Assembly (NCBI RefSeq): GCF_000478275.1
Contig: NZ_ASJB01000017.1
Span: 124,001-188,000 of the forward strand
DNA from: Amycolatopsis orientalis DSM 40040 = KCTC 9412
GTDB lineage: Bacteria > Actinomycetota > Actinomycetes > Mycobacteriales > Pseudonocardiaceae
Length of the DNA stretch: 64,000 nt
Reading direction: 5' to 3'
The translations under genes and the position numbers were made by a program. The notes beneath the pieces were generated by a model. That model was not told where the DNA came from and made no database searches. It worked only from the letters and a program-made list of their open reading frames with translations. Shown here in pieces: positions 7,248 to 14,925 of the stretch. Each line of letters opens with the position of its first letter. The stretch's first letter is position 1.

Positions 7248-8384
7248 ATGTACACCCCTGTCACGATCATCGGCGCCGGTCTCGGCGGCCTCACGCTGGC
7301 CCGCGTCCTGCACGTCCACGGGATCCCGTCCGAGGTCTACGAGGCGGAAGCGTCGCCCACCTCGCGGCTGCAGGGCGGGATGCTGGACATCCACGACTAC
7401 AACGGTCAGCTGGCCCTCGAGGCGGCGGGACTGATGGACGAGTTCCGCGGCATCGTCCTCGAAGGCCGCCAGGCTCTGCGGGTCTTGGACTTCGACGGCA
7501 GCGTCCTGTTCGAGCGAGGCGACGACGGTACGGGCGGCCGTCCCGAGGCGCAGCGCGGCGATCTGCGGCGGATGCTGCTCGACTCGCTCCCCGAAGGCAC
7601 CGTCCGCTGGGGACGCAAGGTCGTCGGTGCCCGGACGCTCGGGGACGGCCGCCACGAGGTGACCTTCGCCGACGGCGGCACCGTGGTCACCGGGCTCCTG
7701 GTCGGCGCGGACGGCGCGTGGTCGCGGGTCCGGCCGTTGCTCACCGACGCGGTCCCCGAGTACAGCGGCACGTCGATCATCGAGACCTACCTGTACGACG
7801 CCGACACACGGCACACCGCCGTGGCGAAGACGGTCGGCGGCGGATCGTTGTTCGGCGCCGGGACCACGGCGGGCCGGAGCATCAACGCCCACCGCGAAAG
7901 CGGCGACACCCTGCACGCGTACGTGGAACTCACCAAGCCGCTGGACTGGTTCGACGACATCGACTTCGCCGACGCCGACGCGGCCAAGGCGCGGATCGCG
8001 GCGGAGTTCGACGGCTGGACACCGGAGCTGACCGCGCTGATCACCGAAAGCGACGGCGCGCCGATCCACCGCCCCGCCTTCGCCCTGCCGTCCGGGTGCC
8101 GGTGGGAGCGCGTTCCCGGCGTGACCCTGCTCGGCGACGCCGCCCATCTCGCGCTGGCCAACGGGGAGGGCGCCAACCTGGCGATGCTCGACGGCGCCGA
8201 ACTCGGAAAAGCCCTCGCCGCGCGTCCCGACGACGTCGAAGCCGCACTCGCCGAGTACGAACTGGCCATGTTCGTCCGCGGTGAAACGCCCGTCCAGGAG
8301 GACTTCCTGATCGAGAGCATCTTCGGCGACGAGGTCCCCGAGCGGCTGCTCGCCATGTTCGAGAACGCGCAGCGGAAGTCCTGA
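7248..8384 (+). CDS. FAD-dependent monooxygenase (TetX/aromatic hydroxylase type)
   Basis: A 378-residue class A flavoprotein monooxygenase. The dinucleotide-binding motif at the N-terminus is TIIGAGLGGLTLARVLHVHG, the DG motif is LVGADGAWSRVRPLL, and the second FAD motif is TLLGDAAHLALANGEGANLA. These enzymes use NAD(P)H and O2 to hydroxylate aromatic or polyketide substrates, and the TetX branch inactivates tetracyclines. The sequence fits the TetX-like branch in length and motif form, but substrate specificity is not readable. It is 98 nt after the esterase stop, with its own inverted repeat and ribosome site (GAGGAG). Confidence 0.88.
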   Translation: MYTPVTIIGAGLGGLTLARVLHVHGIPSEVYEAEASPTSRLQGGMLDIHDYNGQLALEAAGLMDEFRGIVLEGRQALRVLDFDGSVLFERGDDGTGGRPEAQRGDLRRMLLDSLPEGTVRWGRKVVGARTLGDGRHEVTFADGGTVVTGLLVGADGAWSRVRPLLTDAVPEYSGTSIIETYLYDADTRHTAVAKTVGGGSLFGAGTTAGRSINAHRESGDTLHAYVELTKPLDWFDDIDFADADAAKARIAAEFDGWTPELTALITESDGAPIHRPAFALPSGCRWERVPGVTLLGDAAHLALANGEGANLAMLDGAELGKALAARPDDVEAALAEYELAMFVRGETPVQEDFLIESIFGDEVPERLLAMFENAQRKS

Positions 8385-8385
8385 G

Positions 8386-8916
8386 TCAGGCCCAGCCTGC
8401 CTTTTCGTAGAACGGCGTGATCCACGCGCGGAAGCGCTCCCCGTAAATCTCCTGAGCGGCGGCCACGACGCCGTCCGGATCCTCGGACGGCGTCAGGCCG
8501 CGTTCCCGAAGCCACTCGACGAAGTCCTCATGCGAGCCGCTGTGGCCGTCGTTCTCGTCCCGGTAGTAGTAGGCCGAGTCGTGGTCGACCGTGATCTCGG
8601 CGTCGAAACCCAGCAGCCGCAGGAACTCCCGGAAATCGCGGGCGACGACCTGTTCACCGCCCTCGTCGCCGAAGACCACCACGGGCAGCAGGGCGAGGTC
8701 CGGCTCGTCGGAGGACCGCCAGATCGCGTAGGTCGAGCCACTCCCGTTCGCCTGGGCGAACGGGATGACCCGCGACAGGAACTCCGGGTCGCTCAGTTCC
8801 GCGGGGAACCGGCCCTTGTCGTCGTAGTCGTACAGCTCGAAGCCGTCGGCGAGGAAGTCACCGGCCGAGTCGTGGAGGTCCTTCAGCTCGTTCAGGACGG
8901 GGATCGGTGAATACAC
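8386..8916 (-). CDS. SMI1/KNR4 (SUKH) family protein
   Basis: A 176-residue, strongly acidic protein. The segment VIPFAQANGSGSTYAIWRSS is typical of the SUKH (SMI1/KNR4) fold, and ALLPVVVFGDEGG and ARDFREFLRLL follow as expected. SUKH proteins often act as immunity proteins to contact-dependent or secreted toxins, or as housekeeping interaction modules. No toxin gene lies beside it, so an orphan immunity or general role is equally likely. The start is a GTG. The stop codon is 1 bp from that of the convergent monooxygenase gene. Confidence 0.75.
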   Translation of the reverse strand: MYSPIPVLNELKDLHDSAGDFLADGFELYDYDDKGRFPAELSDPEFLSRVIPFAQANGSGSTYAIWRSSDEPDLALLPVVVFGDEGGEQVVARDFREFLRLLGFDAEITVDHDSAYYYRDENDGHSGSHEDFVEWLRERGLTPSEDPDGVVAAAQEIYGERFRAWITPFYEKAGWA

Positions 8917-8935
8917 GCGGCCACCCTACGGCCGA

Positions 8936-10060
8936 TCAAGCCGTCGGGCGGCCCGCTCCGGCGTAATCGTCGCCCTGCTTCCGGTAGGTGTGCACCTGCA
9001 CCGCCTGCCCGGTCTGCGGGGCGTCGATCATCTGCTGGTTCCCGATGTACAGCCCGACGTGGTGGATCTTCGTGTTCGGCTCGCCGTAGAAGATCAGGTC
9101 GCCCAGCTGGGGATCGGTCACCTTGTTCACGCTGTGGTACTGCGTGTGGGCGGTGCGCATGAGCTTGACGCCGGCACTCGCGTACGCGGCCGTCGTCAGC
9201 CCGGAGCAGTCGAAGCCGGGGTCGCCGCCGCCGGTGCCGTTGCCGCCCCAGACGTAGGGAAGGCCGATCTTGTCGATGGCGAAGTTGACCGCGCTGAGCG
9301 CCGCCGCGTTCGGCGGCTGCGGGCTCTGGCCGACCGTGCCGTAGACGTTCACCGTCGCGAGCGTGCGGTGCATCAGCAGCGGCGCCGGCTGCAGCGTGCT
9401 CACCGCGTTCCACCACGTCTGGCCCTGGCCGAGATCGCGTCCGCCCGCGCACAGGGCGCGTCCGGCGGTGAGGGTGGCGTCGTCGATGTTCTGCGGGTTC
9501 GGCTTCCCGCCGCTCGCCGAGGCCTGGAACCGGCTCCACACGGCAGGTGTCAGCTGCAGCGGGCCGCTCGCGTTCGCGGACGAGACGACCTTGTTGTAGA
9601 AGTCGCGGACCTCGACCGCGCCGAGCGGCGCGGTCATCACGCCGTCGGCGCCGAGGCCCGAACCGGTGACCCGGCCGTGGTCCGAAGCGATCTTCCCGAG
9701 CGCCGCCAGCGTCACCCAGGACAGGCGGCAGCCCGGCGTTTCCTTGCTCAGCGCCACGGTGGTCTTCGCGTAACCCGTCATCGCGCGCAGCGGGATGTCG
9801 AGCCAGCCGCTCGTCTTCGACACCCAGGCGTCGAATTCCTGGCCCATCTGCTGCGGGACCTTCGGCTGTTCCTTCGGCATTTCCGCGGGCGCGGACGATG
9901 TCGGCGGCGCGGGCGGTACCGACGACTGGACGGCGGCGGCTTCCGGTTTCGGCCCGTCCTTCGGTGCGAAGGTGATGGCCGCGACCAGCGCGGCGCCCGC
10001 GACGACGACGGCGGCGATGATCACCGGCAGTCTGCGGCGGCGGGAGGGAGCCTCTTCCAT
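8936..10060 (-). CDS. NlpC/P60 peptidase with degenerate lytic-transglycosylase domain
   Basis: A 374-residue cell-envelope protein. A membrane anchor or uncleaved signal (about residues 10-30) is followed by a proline-rich linker. The central domain, about residues 75-260, aligns with bacterial lytic transglycosylases (SGPLQLTPAVW, NIDDATLTAGRALC). The C-terminal NlpC/P60 domain has its nucleophile in GFDCSGLTTAAY and its histidine in KIHHVGLYIG. The P60 part should cut peptide stems of peptidoglycan. The transglycosylase part reads GKIASDHGR where active enzymes have a glutamate (ESxHG), so it is probably a binding module. Its ATG overlaps the nucleoside hydrolase stop (TGATG). Confidence 0.87.
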   Translation of the reverse strand: MEEAPSRRRRLPVIIAAVVVAGAALVAAITFAPKDGPKPEAAAVQSSVPPAPPTSSAPAEMPKEQPKVPQQMGQEFDAWVSKTSGWLDIPLRAMTGYAKTTVALSKETPGCRLSWVTLAALGKIASDHGRVTGSGLGADGVMTAPLGAVEVRDFYNKVVSSANASGPLQLTPAVWSRFQASASGGKPNPQNIDDATLTAGRALCAGGRDLGQGQTWWNAVSTLQPAPLLMHRTLATVNVYGTVGQSPQPPNAAALSAVNFAIDKIGLPYVWGGNGTGGGDPGFDCSGLTTAAYASAGVKLMRTAHTQYHSVNKVTDPQLGDLIFYGEPNTKIHHVGLYIGNQQMIDAPQTGQAVQVHTYRKQGDDYAGAGRPTA

Positions 10061-11019
10061 CAGAGACCCCCGGTGATGCGAGCGAGGACGAAGTCGCGGA
10101 CGGCTTCGACATCGGCGGTCAGCGCGACGTCGATGGTGCGGCCCGGCACGGCCTGCGGATCGGTGCTTCGCAGCCTTCGCCGGTCCACGAGGGTCGCGCC
10201 GCGAGCGGGGCCGAAGCCGCATTCGACGTCCACCGGGTACGCCTCGGTGTCGAGGATGCCCGGCCGGATCGCCTCCGCGACCGCGACCGCGTCGTGCATG
10301 ACCATCCCCGGGAAACCGAGGATCGGGCTGTAATGCTTGACGTAGGTCGGGGTGAGCGCTTCGAGTGCCGCGCCGAGCGGGCCGGACGCGGCGAGCTTGG
10401 CCAGCCAGGTGGTGTCGATCGAGCACTGGTGCGTGATGTCGAGCGGCACCAGCACCGTCGGGATGTCCTCGTCCGCGAGCACCCGGCGCGCGGCCTCGGG
10501 GTCGCTCCAGATGTTGAACTCGGCGGCCGTGGTGGAGTTCCCCCTGGTCACGCCGCCGCCCATGATGACGATGCGGCCGATCTTCTCGCGGAGTTCCGGA
10601 TGGGCGGCCAGCAGCAGCGCGATATTCGTGAGCGGGCCGATCGGGGCGATGGTCACCGGCTCGTCGGCGGCTTCGAGCAGATCCGCCAGCAGGCGGACGG
10701 CGCCGCGTTCGTCGAGCGGGCGCGTCGGCTCCGGCAGCGTGCCGGCGTGGCCGGAAAGGCCGTCCTCGCCGTGGACGAAGCCGGCGGGTTTGGCGTTGTC
10801 GTAGACCAGCGGCCGCGCCGCACCGGCGGCGACGGGTACGTCGTCACGGCCGAAAAGCCGCAGCAGACGCCGCGCGTTGGCGGTGGTGTGGCTCAGCGGG
10901 ACGTTGCCGAACACCGTGGTCACGCCCAGCAGGTCGACGTCTTCGGACTGCGTGGCCAGAGCCAGCGCGAAGGCGTCGTCGACCCCCGGGTCGGTGTCGA
11001 TGATCAGCTTGGTGCCCAT
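10060..11019 (-). CDS. Inosine-uridine-preferring nucleoside hydrolase family
   Basis: A 319-residue enzyme. The calcium-binding aspartate cluster is at the N-terminus (LIIDTDPGVDDAFAL), and VMGGGVTRGNSTTAAEFNIW and HDAVAVAEAI complete the active site. Family members cleave the N-glycosidic bond of ribonucleosides for purine and pyrimidine salvage. Base preference cannot be read from sequence. The ATG at 11019 follows GGGGAG. The stop overlaps the start of the NlpC/P60 gene, an unexplained coupling of salvage with a wall hydrolase. It is divergent from the acyltransferase at 11073. Confidence 0.9.
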   Translation of the reverse strand: MGTKLIIDTDPGVDDAFALALATQSEDVDLLGVTTVFGNVPLSHTTANARRLLRLFGRDDVPVAAGAARPLVYDNAKPAGFVHGEDGLSGHAGTLPEPTRPLDERGAVRLLADLLEAADEPVTIAPIGPLTNIALLLAAHPELREKIGRIVIMGGGVTRGNSTTAAEFNIWSDPEAARRVLADEDIPTVLVPLDITHQCSIDTTWLAKLAASGPLGAALEALTPTYVKHYSPILGFPGMVMHDAVAVAEAIRPGILDTEAYPVDVECGFGPARGATLVDRRRLRSTDPQAVPGRTIDVALTADVEAVRDFVLARITGGL

Positions 11020-11072
11020 GCGCGTGCTCCCCTTTGCGGTCGGCGGCCTGATCACAGGTTACGGTCACCGGT

Positions 11073-11831
11073 ATGACGTCCATGTGGGGTGCGCCCGCGT
11101 TGTCGAGGCTCCGCGCCTGGGGCCAGGCCCGTCGCGACCCGAGGCAGGCGAAGTTCCTGACCGCGGATTCGCTGCGCTGGGTGCTGCGAAACCGCGCGTA
11201 CACACCTTGGTACCTGGTCCGGTACTGGCGGCTGCTGAAGTTCCGGATCGCGCATCCGCACATCATCCTGCGCGGCATGGTGTTCCTCGGCAAGGACGTC
11301 GAGATCCACTGCCGTCCCGGCTACGGGCGCCTGGAGATCGGCCGCTGGGTGCACATCGGCGACGGCAACGCGATCCGCTGCCACGAAGGTTCGCTGCGCA
11401 TCGGGGACAAGGCGGTGTTCGGCCGCCAGAACGTGCTCAACGGCTACCTCGACATCGAACTCGGCGCGGCCACGCTCGTCGCGGACTGGGTGTACATCTG
11501 CGATTTCGACCATGTCACCACCGACATCACCGTCCCGATCAAGGATCAGGGCATCGTGAAGTCGCCGGTGCGGATCGGGCCCGACACCTGGATCGGCACC
11601 AAGGTGTCCGTGCTCAAGGGCACGCGGGTCGGCCGCGGCTGCGTCCTCGGCGCGCACGCCGTGGTGCGGGGCGACATCCCGGACTACTCGATCGCCGTCG
11701 GCTCGCCTGCCCGCGTGGTGCGGAACCGGCAAGACGACTACGCCGCCGACGCCGCGCGTCGCGAGGCTGTCGCGGACATGGCGCGTAAGGCGAACAAGGC
11801 GCTTCAGAAGACCCTGGGCGTCGATTCCTGA
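11073..11831 (+). CDS. Hexapeptide-repeat acyltransferase
   Basis: A 252-residue protein. The left-handed beta-helix runs from about residue 65 to 210 (IHCRPGYGRLEIGRWVHIGD, KAVFGRQNVLNGYLDIELG). The catalytic-type histidine lies in CDFDHVTTD and the acyl-CoA end is VGRGCVLGAHAVVRGDIPDY. It belongs to the maltose/galactoside acetyltransferase group, which acetylates sugars in envelope polysaccharides; the acceptor is unknown. The N-terminal 60 basic residues are not part of the helix. A long hairpin repeat follows the stop codon. The gene faces the NADAR gene. Confidence 0.85.
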   Translation: MTSMWGAPALSRLRAWGQARRDPRQAKFLTADSLRWVLRNRAYTPWYLVRYWRLLKFRIAHPHIILRGMVFLGKDVEIHCRPGYGRLEIGRWVHIGDGNAIRCHEGSLRIGDKAVFGRQNVLNGYLDIELGAATLVADWVYICDFDHVTTDITVPIKDQGIVKSPVRIGPDTWIGTKVSVLKGTRVGRGCVLGAHAVVRGDIPDYSIAVGSPARVVRNRQDDYAADAARREAVADMARKANKALQKTLGVDS

Positions 11832-11848
11832 CAGCGCGTCAGCCGGCC

Positions 11849-11907
11849 AGTGTCTCCAATGTGGCATTGGGGACACTGAGCGTCTCCAATGCCACATTGG
11901 AGACACT
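11849..11907. repeat. Two adjacent palindromes (family C) in a convergent gap
   Basis: Hairpin 1 spans 11849-11877 with 13-bp arms, AGTGTCTCCAATG against CATTGGGGACACT, and one mismatch. Hairpin 2 spans 11879-11907 with the same left arm and the right arm CATTGGAGACACT. Both have 3-nt loops. They are near-copies of each other and fill the gap between the acyltransferase and NADAR stop codons, suggesting a bidirectional terminator or a mobile palindrome. Confidence 0.8.
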
Positions 11908-11916
11908 GGTCCGCGA

Positions 11917-12483
11917 CTAGCCGCGCAGCTGCTCGCGGACCTCCATGAGCGCGAAGCCCAGCAGGTTCTGCCCGCGCCAGTAGTCGGGGCGCGTGGCGTT
12001 CTTGTCGTCGCGGGCGACGCCGCTGCCCCAGACCAGGTCCATCTTCGAGGCCTCGACGATCACCTTGTCGCCCGTGCTCAGCAGGAACTCACGCAGTTCG
12101 GCGTGCTGGCGGAACTTCTCCAGATTGCCGTCGACGACGATGTCGTAGCGGTGCCGTTCCCATTTCTCCGCGTCGAAGTTCGCGACCTCACGGCCGAGGA
12201 TCTTGGCGGTCTTGGGATCCGGCGCCTGACGAATGGTCTCCGCGGCCTCGTAATCGCCGAACAGTTCGGCCTTGCTCGCCATCATGTAGTGCTCGGCCGT
12301 CGGGTACCGCTCGCCGCCCGCGACGAACGGCGCGAGCCACCACTGGCTCAGGCAGGCCGCGTTGACCCGGCCGCTCTTCAGCGGGGTGTGGCCGTAGAAG
12401 AGCTGGTACTCGGGCTCCGCGCCACTGTGGACCAGCTCGCGCAACGCATCGAGACTCCGGACTCCGTCGACCTTGCTCACCAT
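11917..12483 (-). CDS. NADAR family protein (YbiA-like N-glycosidase)
   Basis: A 188-residue protein with the NADAR signatures: CLSQWWLAPFVAGGERYPTA followed by EHYMMASKAELF, then VANFDAEKWERHRYDIV and KMDLVWGSGVARDD. E. coli YbiA and relatives hydrolyse N-glycosidic bonds of toxic riboflavin-pathway intermediates. Other NADAR proteins remove ADP-ribose from guanine in DNA and act as antitoxins to DarT-like toxins. No DarT-like gene is adjacent, so metabolite repair is the simpler reading. The start at 12483 was preferred to one ten codons earlier, which would move closer to the divergent ilvA promoter. Confidence 0.85.
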   Translation of the reverse strand: MVSKVDGVRSLDALRELVHSGAEPEYQLFYGHTPLKSGRVNAACLSQWWLAPFVAGGERYPTAEHYMMASKAELFGDYEAAETIRQAPDPKTAKILGREVANFDAEKWERHRYDIVVDGNLEKFRQHAELREFLLSTGDKVIVEASKMDLVWGSGVARDDKNATRPDYWRGQNLLGFALMEVREQLRG

Positions 12484-12610
12484 GGCGACCAGTGGACCAC
12501 AGACCACCGACATCCTTGCGCACCGGTCCTCGGAGCCTCCCGCTCAGACCACTCTCCGTCGTGGGCCGGGGCGGTCAGTACATTCAGCATCCGTGCAAGG
12601 GATCGAAACG

Positions 12611-13849
12611 GTGAGCGCCCGAACGGTCGAAGAAGCCGCGAAACGACTGGCCGGGGTGGTGACCCGCACACCGCTGGAACCGAACGAGCGGCTCTCGGCG
12701 CGGGTCGACGCCCGGGTCTGGCTCAAACGCGAAGATCTCCAGACCGTGCGCTCGTACAAGATCCGGGGCGCGTACAACTTCATCGTCCAGCTCGACGCGG
12801 ACCGGCGGGAGCGCGGCGTCGTCTGCGCGAGCGCGGGCAACCACGCGCAGGGCGTCGCGTACGCGTGCCGCCGTCTCGGCGCGAACGGCCGCGTCTACGT
12901 CCCCGGCACGACTCCCCGGCAGAAGCGCGAGCGGATCGCGACCCTGGGCGGTTCGCATATCGAGGTCATCGTCGTCGGCGAGACGTACGAAGACGCCTTC
13001 ACGGCCGCGAAGCAGGACTCGGAGCGCACCGGCGCGACGCTGGTCCCCGCGTTCGACGCGCCGGAGACGGTCGCCGGACAGGGCACGGTCGCGATGGAGG
13101 TCGTCGCGCAGCTCGGGTTCATCCCGGACGTCATGGTGGTGCCGGTCGGCGGTGGCGGGCTGCTCGCGGGTATCGCCGCGTGGGCCGCGGAACGCGCGCC
13201 GGAGATGCGGATCGTCGGCGTCGAACCGGCGGGCGCGACCTGTATGGCGGCCGCGCTGGCCGCCGGTGAGCCGGTGCGGCTCGAAACCGTCGACACCTTC
13301 GTCGACGGCGCGGCGGTCGCGCTGGCCGGATCGGTCACGTATCCGCTGGTCCGCGACGGCGGCGTCGAACTCACCGACGTCGCCGAGGGTGCGATCTGCA
13401 CGGAAATGCTCGCGATGTACCAGTCCGACGGCGTGATCGCCGAACCCGCGGGCGCGCTCGCGACCGCGGCGCTGGGCACGACGGTGAAGATCGACCCAGG
13501 GCAGATCGTGGTGTGCGTCGTCTCCGGCGGCAACAACGACGTCAGCCGCTACGGCGAGGTGCTCGAACGGTCGCTGATCCACGAAGGACTGAAGCACTAC
13601 TTCCTCGTGGGGTTCCCGCAGGAGCCCGGCGCGCTGCGGCGGTTCCTCGACGAGGTCCTCGGGCCGGACGACGACATCACGCGGTTCGAGTACGTGAAGC
13701 GCAACAGCCGTGAGACCGGTCCGGCGCTGATCGGCATCGAACTCGCGCGGGCCGGTGACCTCGAAGGGCTGCTGCACCGGCTGGAGGTGAGCCCGCTGCA
13801 GGTGGAGCGGGTGGAACCGGGCAGCCCGCTCTTCCACTTCCTGGTCTGA
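12611..13849 (+). CDS. ilvA: Threonine ammonia-lyase (threonine deaminase)
   Basis: A 412-residue PLP enzyme that converts threonine to 2-oxobutanoate and ammonia, the first committed step to isoleucine. The PLP lysine lies in TVRSYKIRGAYNF, the phosphate-binding loop is VPVGGGGLLAGIAA, and SAGNHAQGVAYAC is the substrate loop. The C-terminal 90 residues (YFLVGFPQEPGALRRFL) form an ACT-like regulatory domain, so isoleucine feedback is expected, as in Corynebacterium. GTG at 12611 follows AAGGGA by 8 nt; a GTG six codons earlier is possible. Other branched-chain genes (ilvD, ilvBN) are about 45 kb away in this window. Confidence 0.93.
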   Translation: MSARTVEEAAKRLAGVVTRTPLEPNERLSARVDARVWLKREDLQTVRSYKIRGAYNFIVQLDADRRERGVVCASAGNHAQGVAYACRRLGANGRVYVPGTTPRQKRERIATLGGSHIEVIVVGETYEDAFTAAKQDSERTGATLVPAFDAPETVAGQGTVAMEVVAQLGFIPDVMVVPVGGGGLLAGIAAWAAERAPEMRIVGVEPAGATCMAAALAAGEPVRLETVDTFVDGAAVALAGSVTYPLVRDGGVELTDVAEGAICTEMLAMYQSDGVIAEPAGALATAALGTTVKIDPGQIVVCVVSGGNNDVSRYGEVLERSLIHEGLKHYFLVGFPQEPGALRRFLDEVLGPDDDITRFEYVKRNSRETGPALIGIELARAGDLEGLLHRLEVSPLQVERVEPGSPLFHFLV

Positions 13850-13862
13850 CCTGGTCTGGTGT

Positions 13863-14015
13863 CCCCGCATTTCGTCCTCTGGATGCGGTAGTTACGTAAC
13901 GCAAGTACCGCATCCAGAGGACTAAACGCGGTACTTGCGTGGGCGACCCCCGCATCCAGAGGACTAAACGCGGTACTTGCATGGGCGACCACCGCATCCA
14001 GAGGACTAAATGCGG
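13863..14015. repeat. Family A repeat array with 42-bp tandem period
   Basis: An inverted pair (13863-13890 and 13907-13930) is followed by direct copies starting at 13908, 13950 and 13992, exactly 42 bp apart. Each contains CCGCATCCAGAGGACTAAA, and the copies are joined by a spacer reading CGGTACTTGCRTGGGCGACC. The array fills the gap between the convergent ilvA and NmrA-like genes. The 14-codon open frames it creates look accidental. Confidence 0.9.
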
Positions 14016-14025
14016 GGGGGGGCGA

Positions 14026-14850
14026 TCAGCGGAAGGCGGCCAGGTGCGCTCGCGCCCAGTCCGCGAACGGACGCGGCTCCCGGCCGGTGAGGTCCCGGAC
14101 GGCGGAAGTCACCTCGGAGTCGTCGAACTCGCCCTCGGCGAAGAAGCGGAAGAAGGCGTCGACGTACTTCTCCGGCATCTCCGCGCTCATCGTCACCCGG
14201 GCTTCCTCGTCCGAGAGCGGCGACAGCCGCAGCTCGCGTCCCAGCAGCTCGCCCAGGATCCGCAGCCGCTCGGCCGGCCGGAGGGCCTCCGGTCCGGTGA
14301 TCGCGTAGGCCCGGCCTTCGTGCCCCGGCGTGGTCAGCGACTCCGCCGCGACGGCCGCGATGTCGTACGGGTCGATGGTCGCCACCGGCACGTTCGCGAA
14401 CGGCTCGCGGACGACGTCGCCCTCCTTCAGCTGCGGGATCCACTGCAGCGTGTTCGACATGAACCCGCTCGCCCGCAGGAACGTCCAGGCCAGCTCCGAC
14501 GCGCGCACCGACGCCTCGGCCGCCATGTGCATCCCGGCGACGGCGTTGTCCGCGTGCCCGCCGACGACCGAACGTGACGAGAGCAGCGTGACCTGCTCCA
14601 CGCCCGCGTCCCGCATCACCGCGAGCGCGCCCGGCATGTCGTCGTAGCCGCCGAGCAGGAAGACCGCCCGGACGCCGTCCAGGGCGGTCTTCAGGCTCGC
14701 TGGTTCGTTGAGATCGCCCGGCACGCCTTCGACGCCGTCGGGCAGCGGCCGCGGTGTGCGGACCAGCGCCCGCACAGGATGTCCGTCGCGGGCCAATATT
14801 CCGGTCAGTTCCGAGCCGACGTTCCCGCCTGCCCCGGTCACCAAGATCAT
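14026..14850 (-). CDS. NmrA-like NAD(P)-binding protein (atypical SDR)
   Basis: A 274-residue Rossmann-fold protein beginning MILVTGAGGNVGSELTGIL, the NAD(P)-binding motif of the NmrA/QorB-type atypical short-chain dehydrogenases. LLSSRSVVGGHADNAVAGMH replaces the classical YxxxK active site, as is common in this group. Members act as quinone or isoflavone reductases or as redox sensors. The substrate is unknown. ATG at 14850 follows GGGGAG by 7 nt. It lies downstream of ramB on the same strand with a 75-bp gap. Confidence 0.85.
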   Translation of the reverse strand: MILVTGAGGNVGSELTGILARDGHPVRALVRTPRPLPDGVEGVPGDLNEPASLKTALDGVRAVFLLGGYDDMPGALAVMRDAGVEQVTLLSSRSVVGGHADNAVAGMHMAAEASVRASELAWTFLRASGFMSNTLQWIPQLKEGDVVREPFANVPVATIDPYDIAAVAAESLTTPGHEGRAYAITGPEALRPAERLRILGELLGRELRLSPLSDEEARVTMSAEMPEKYVDAFFRFFAEGEFDDSEVTSAVRDLTGREPRPFADWARAHLAAFR

Positions 14851-14925
14851 GTTGTTCTCCCCAGTGCGGTGGCCGCCGTCGCAGGCGGCCGTCGTCGGCA
14901 ACCCTGCCAGGGAGATCAAGGTGGC

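Noticed and set aside
11917..12483. NADAR protein as antitoxin of a DarTG-like system
   Set aside because: No DarT-like ADP-ribosyltransferase gene lies beside it; its neighbours are ilvA and an acyltransferase.
13597..13992. Open frames encoding a 14-residue repeat through the family A array
   Set aside because: The 42-bp period makes repeats in every frame; there is no ribosome site and the same sequence occurs elsewhere only as short hairpins.
13863..14015. A CRISPR array
   Set aside because: Spacers between the tandem copies are essentially identical, only three copies exist, and no cas genes are present.
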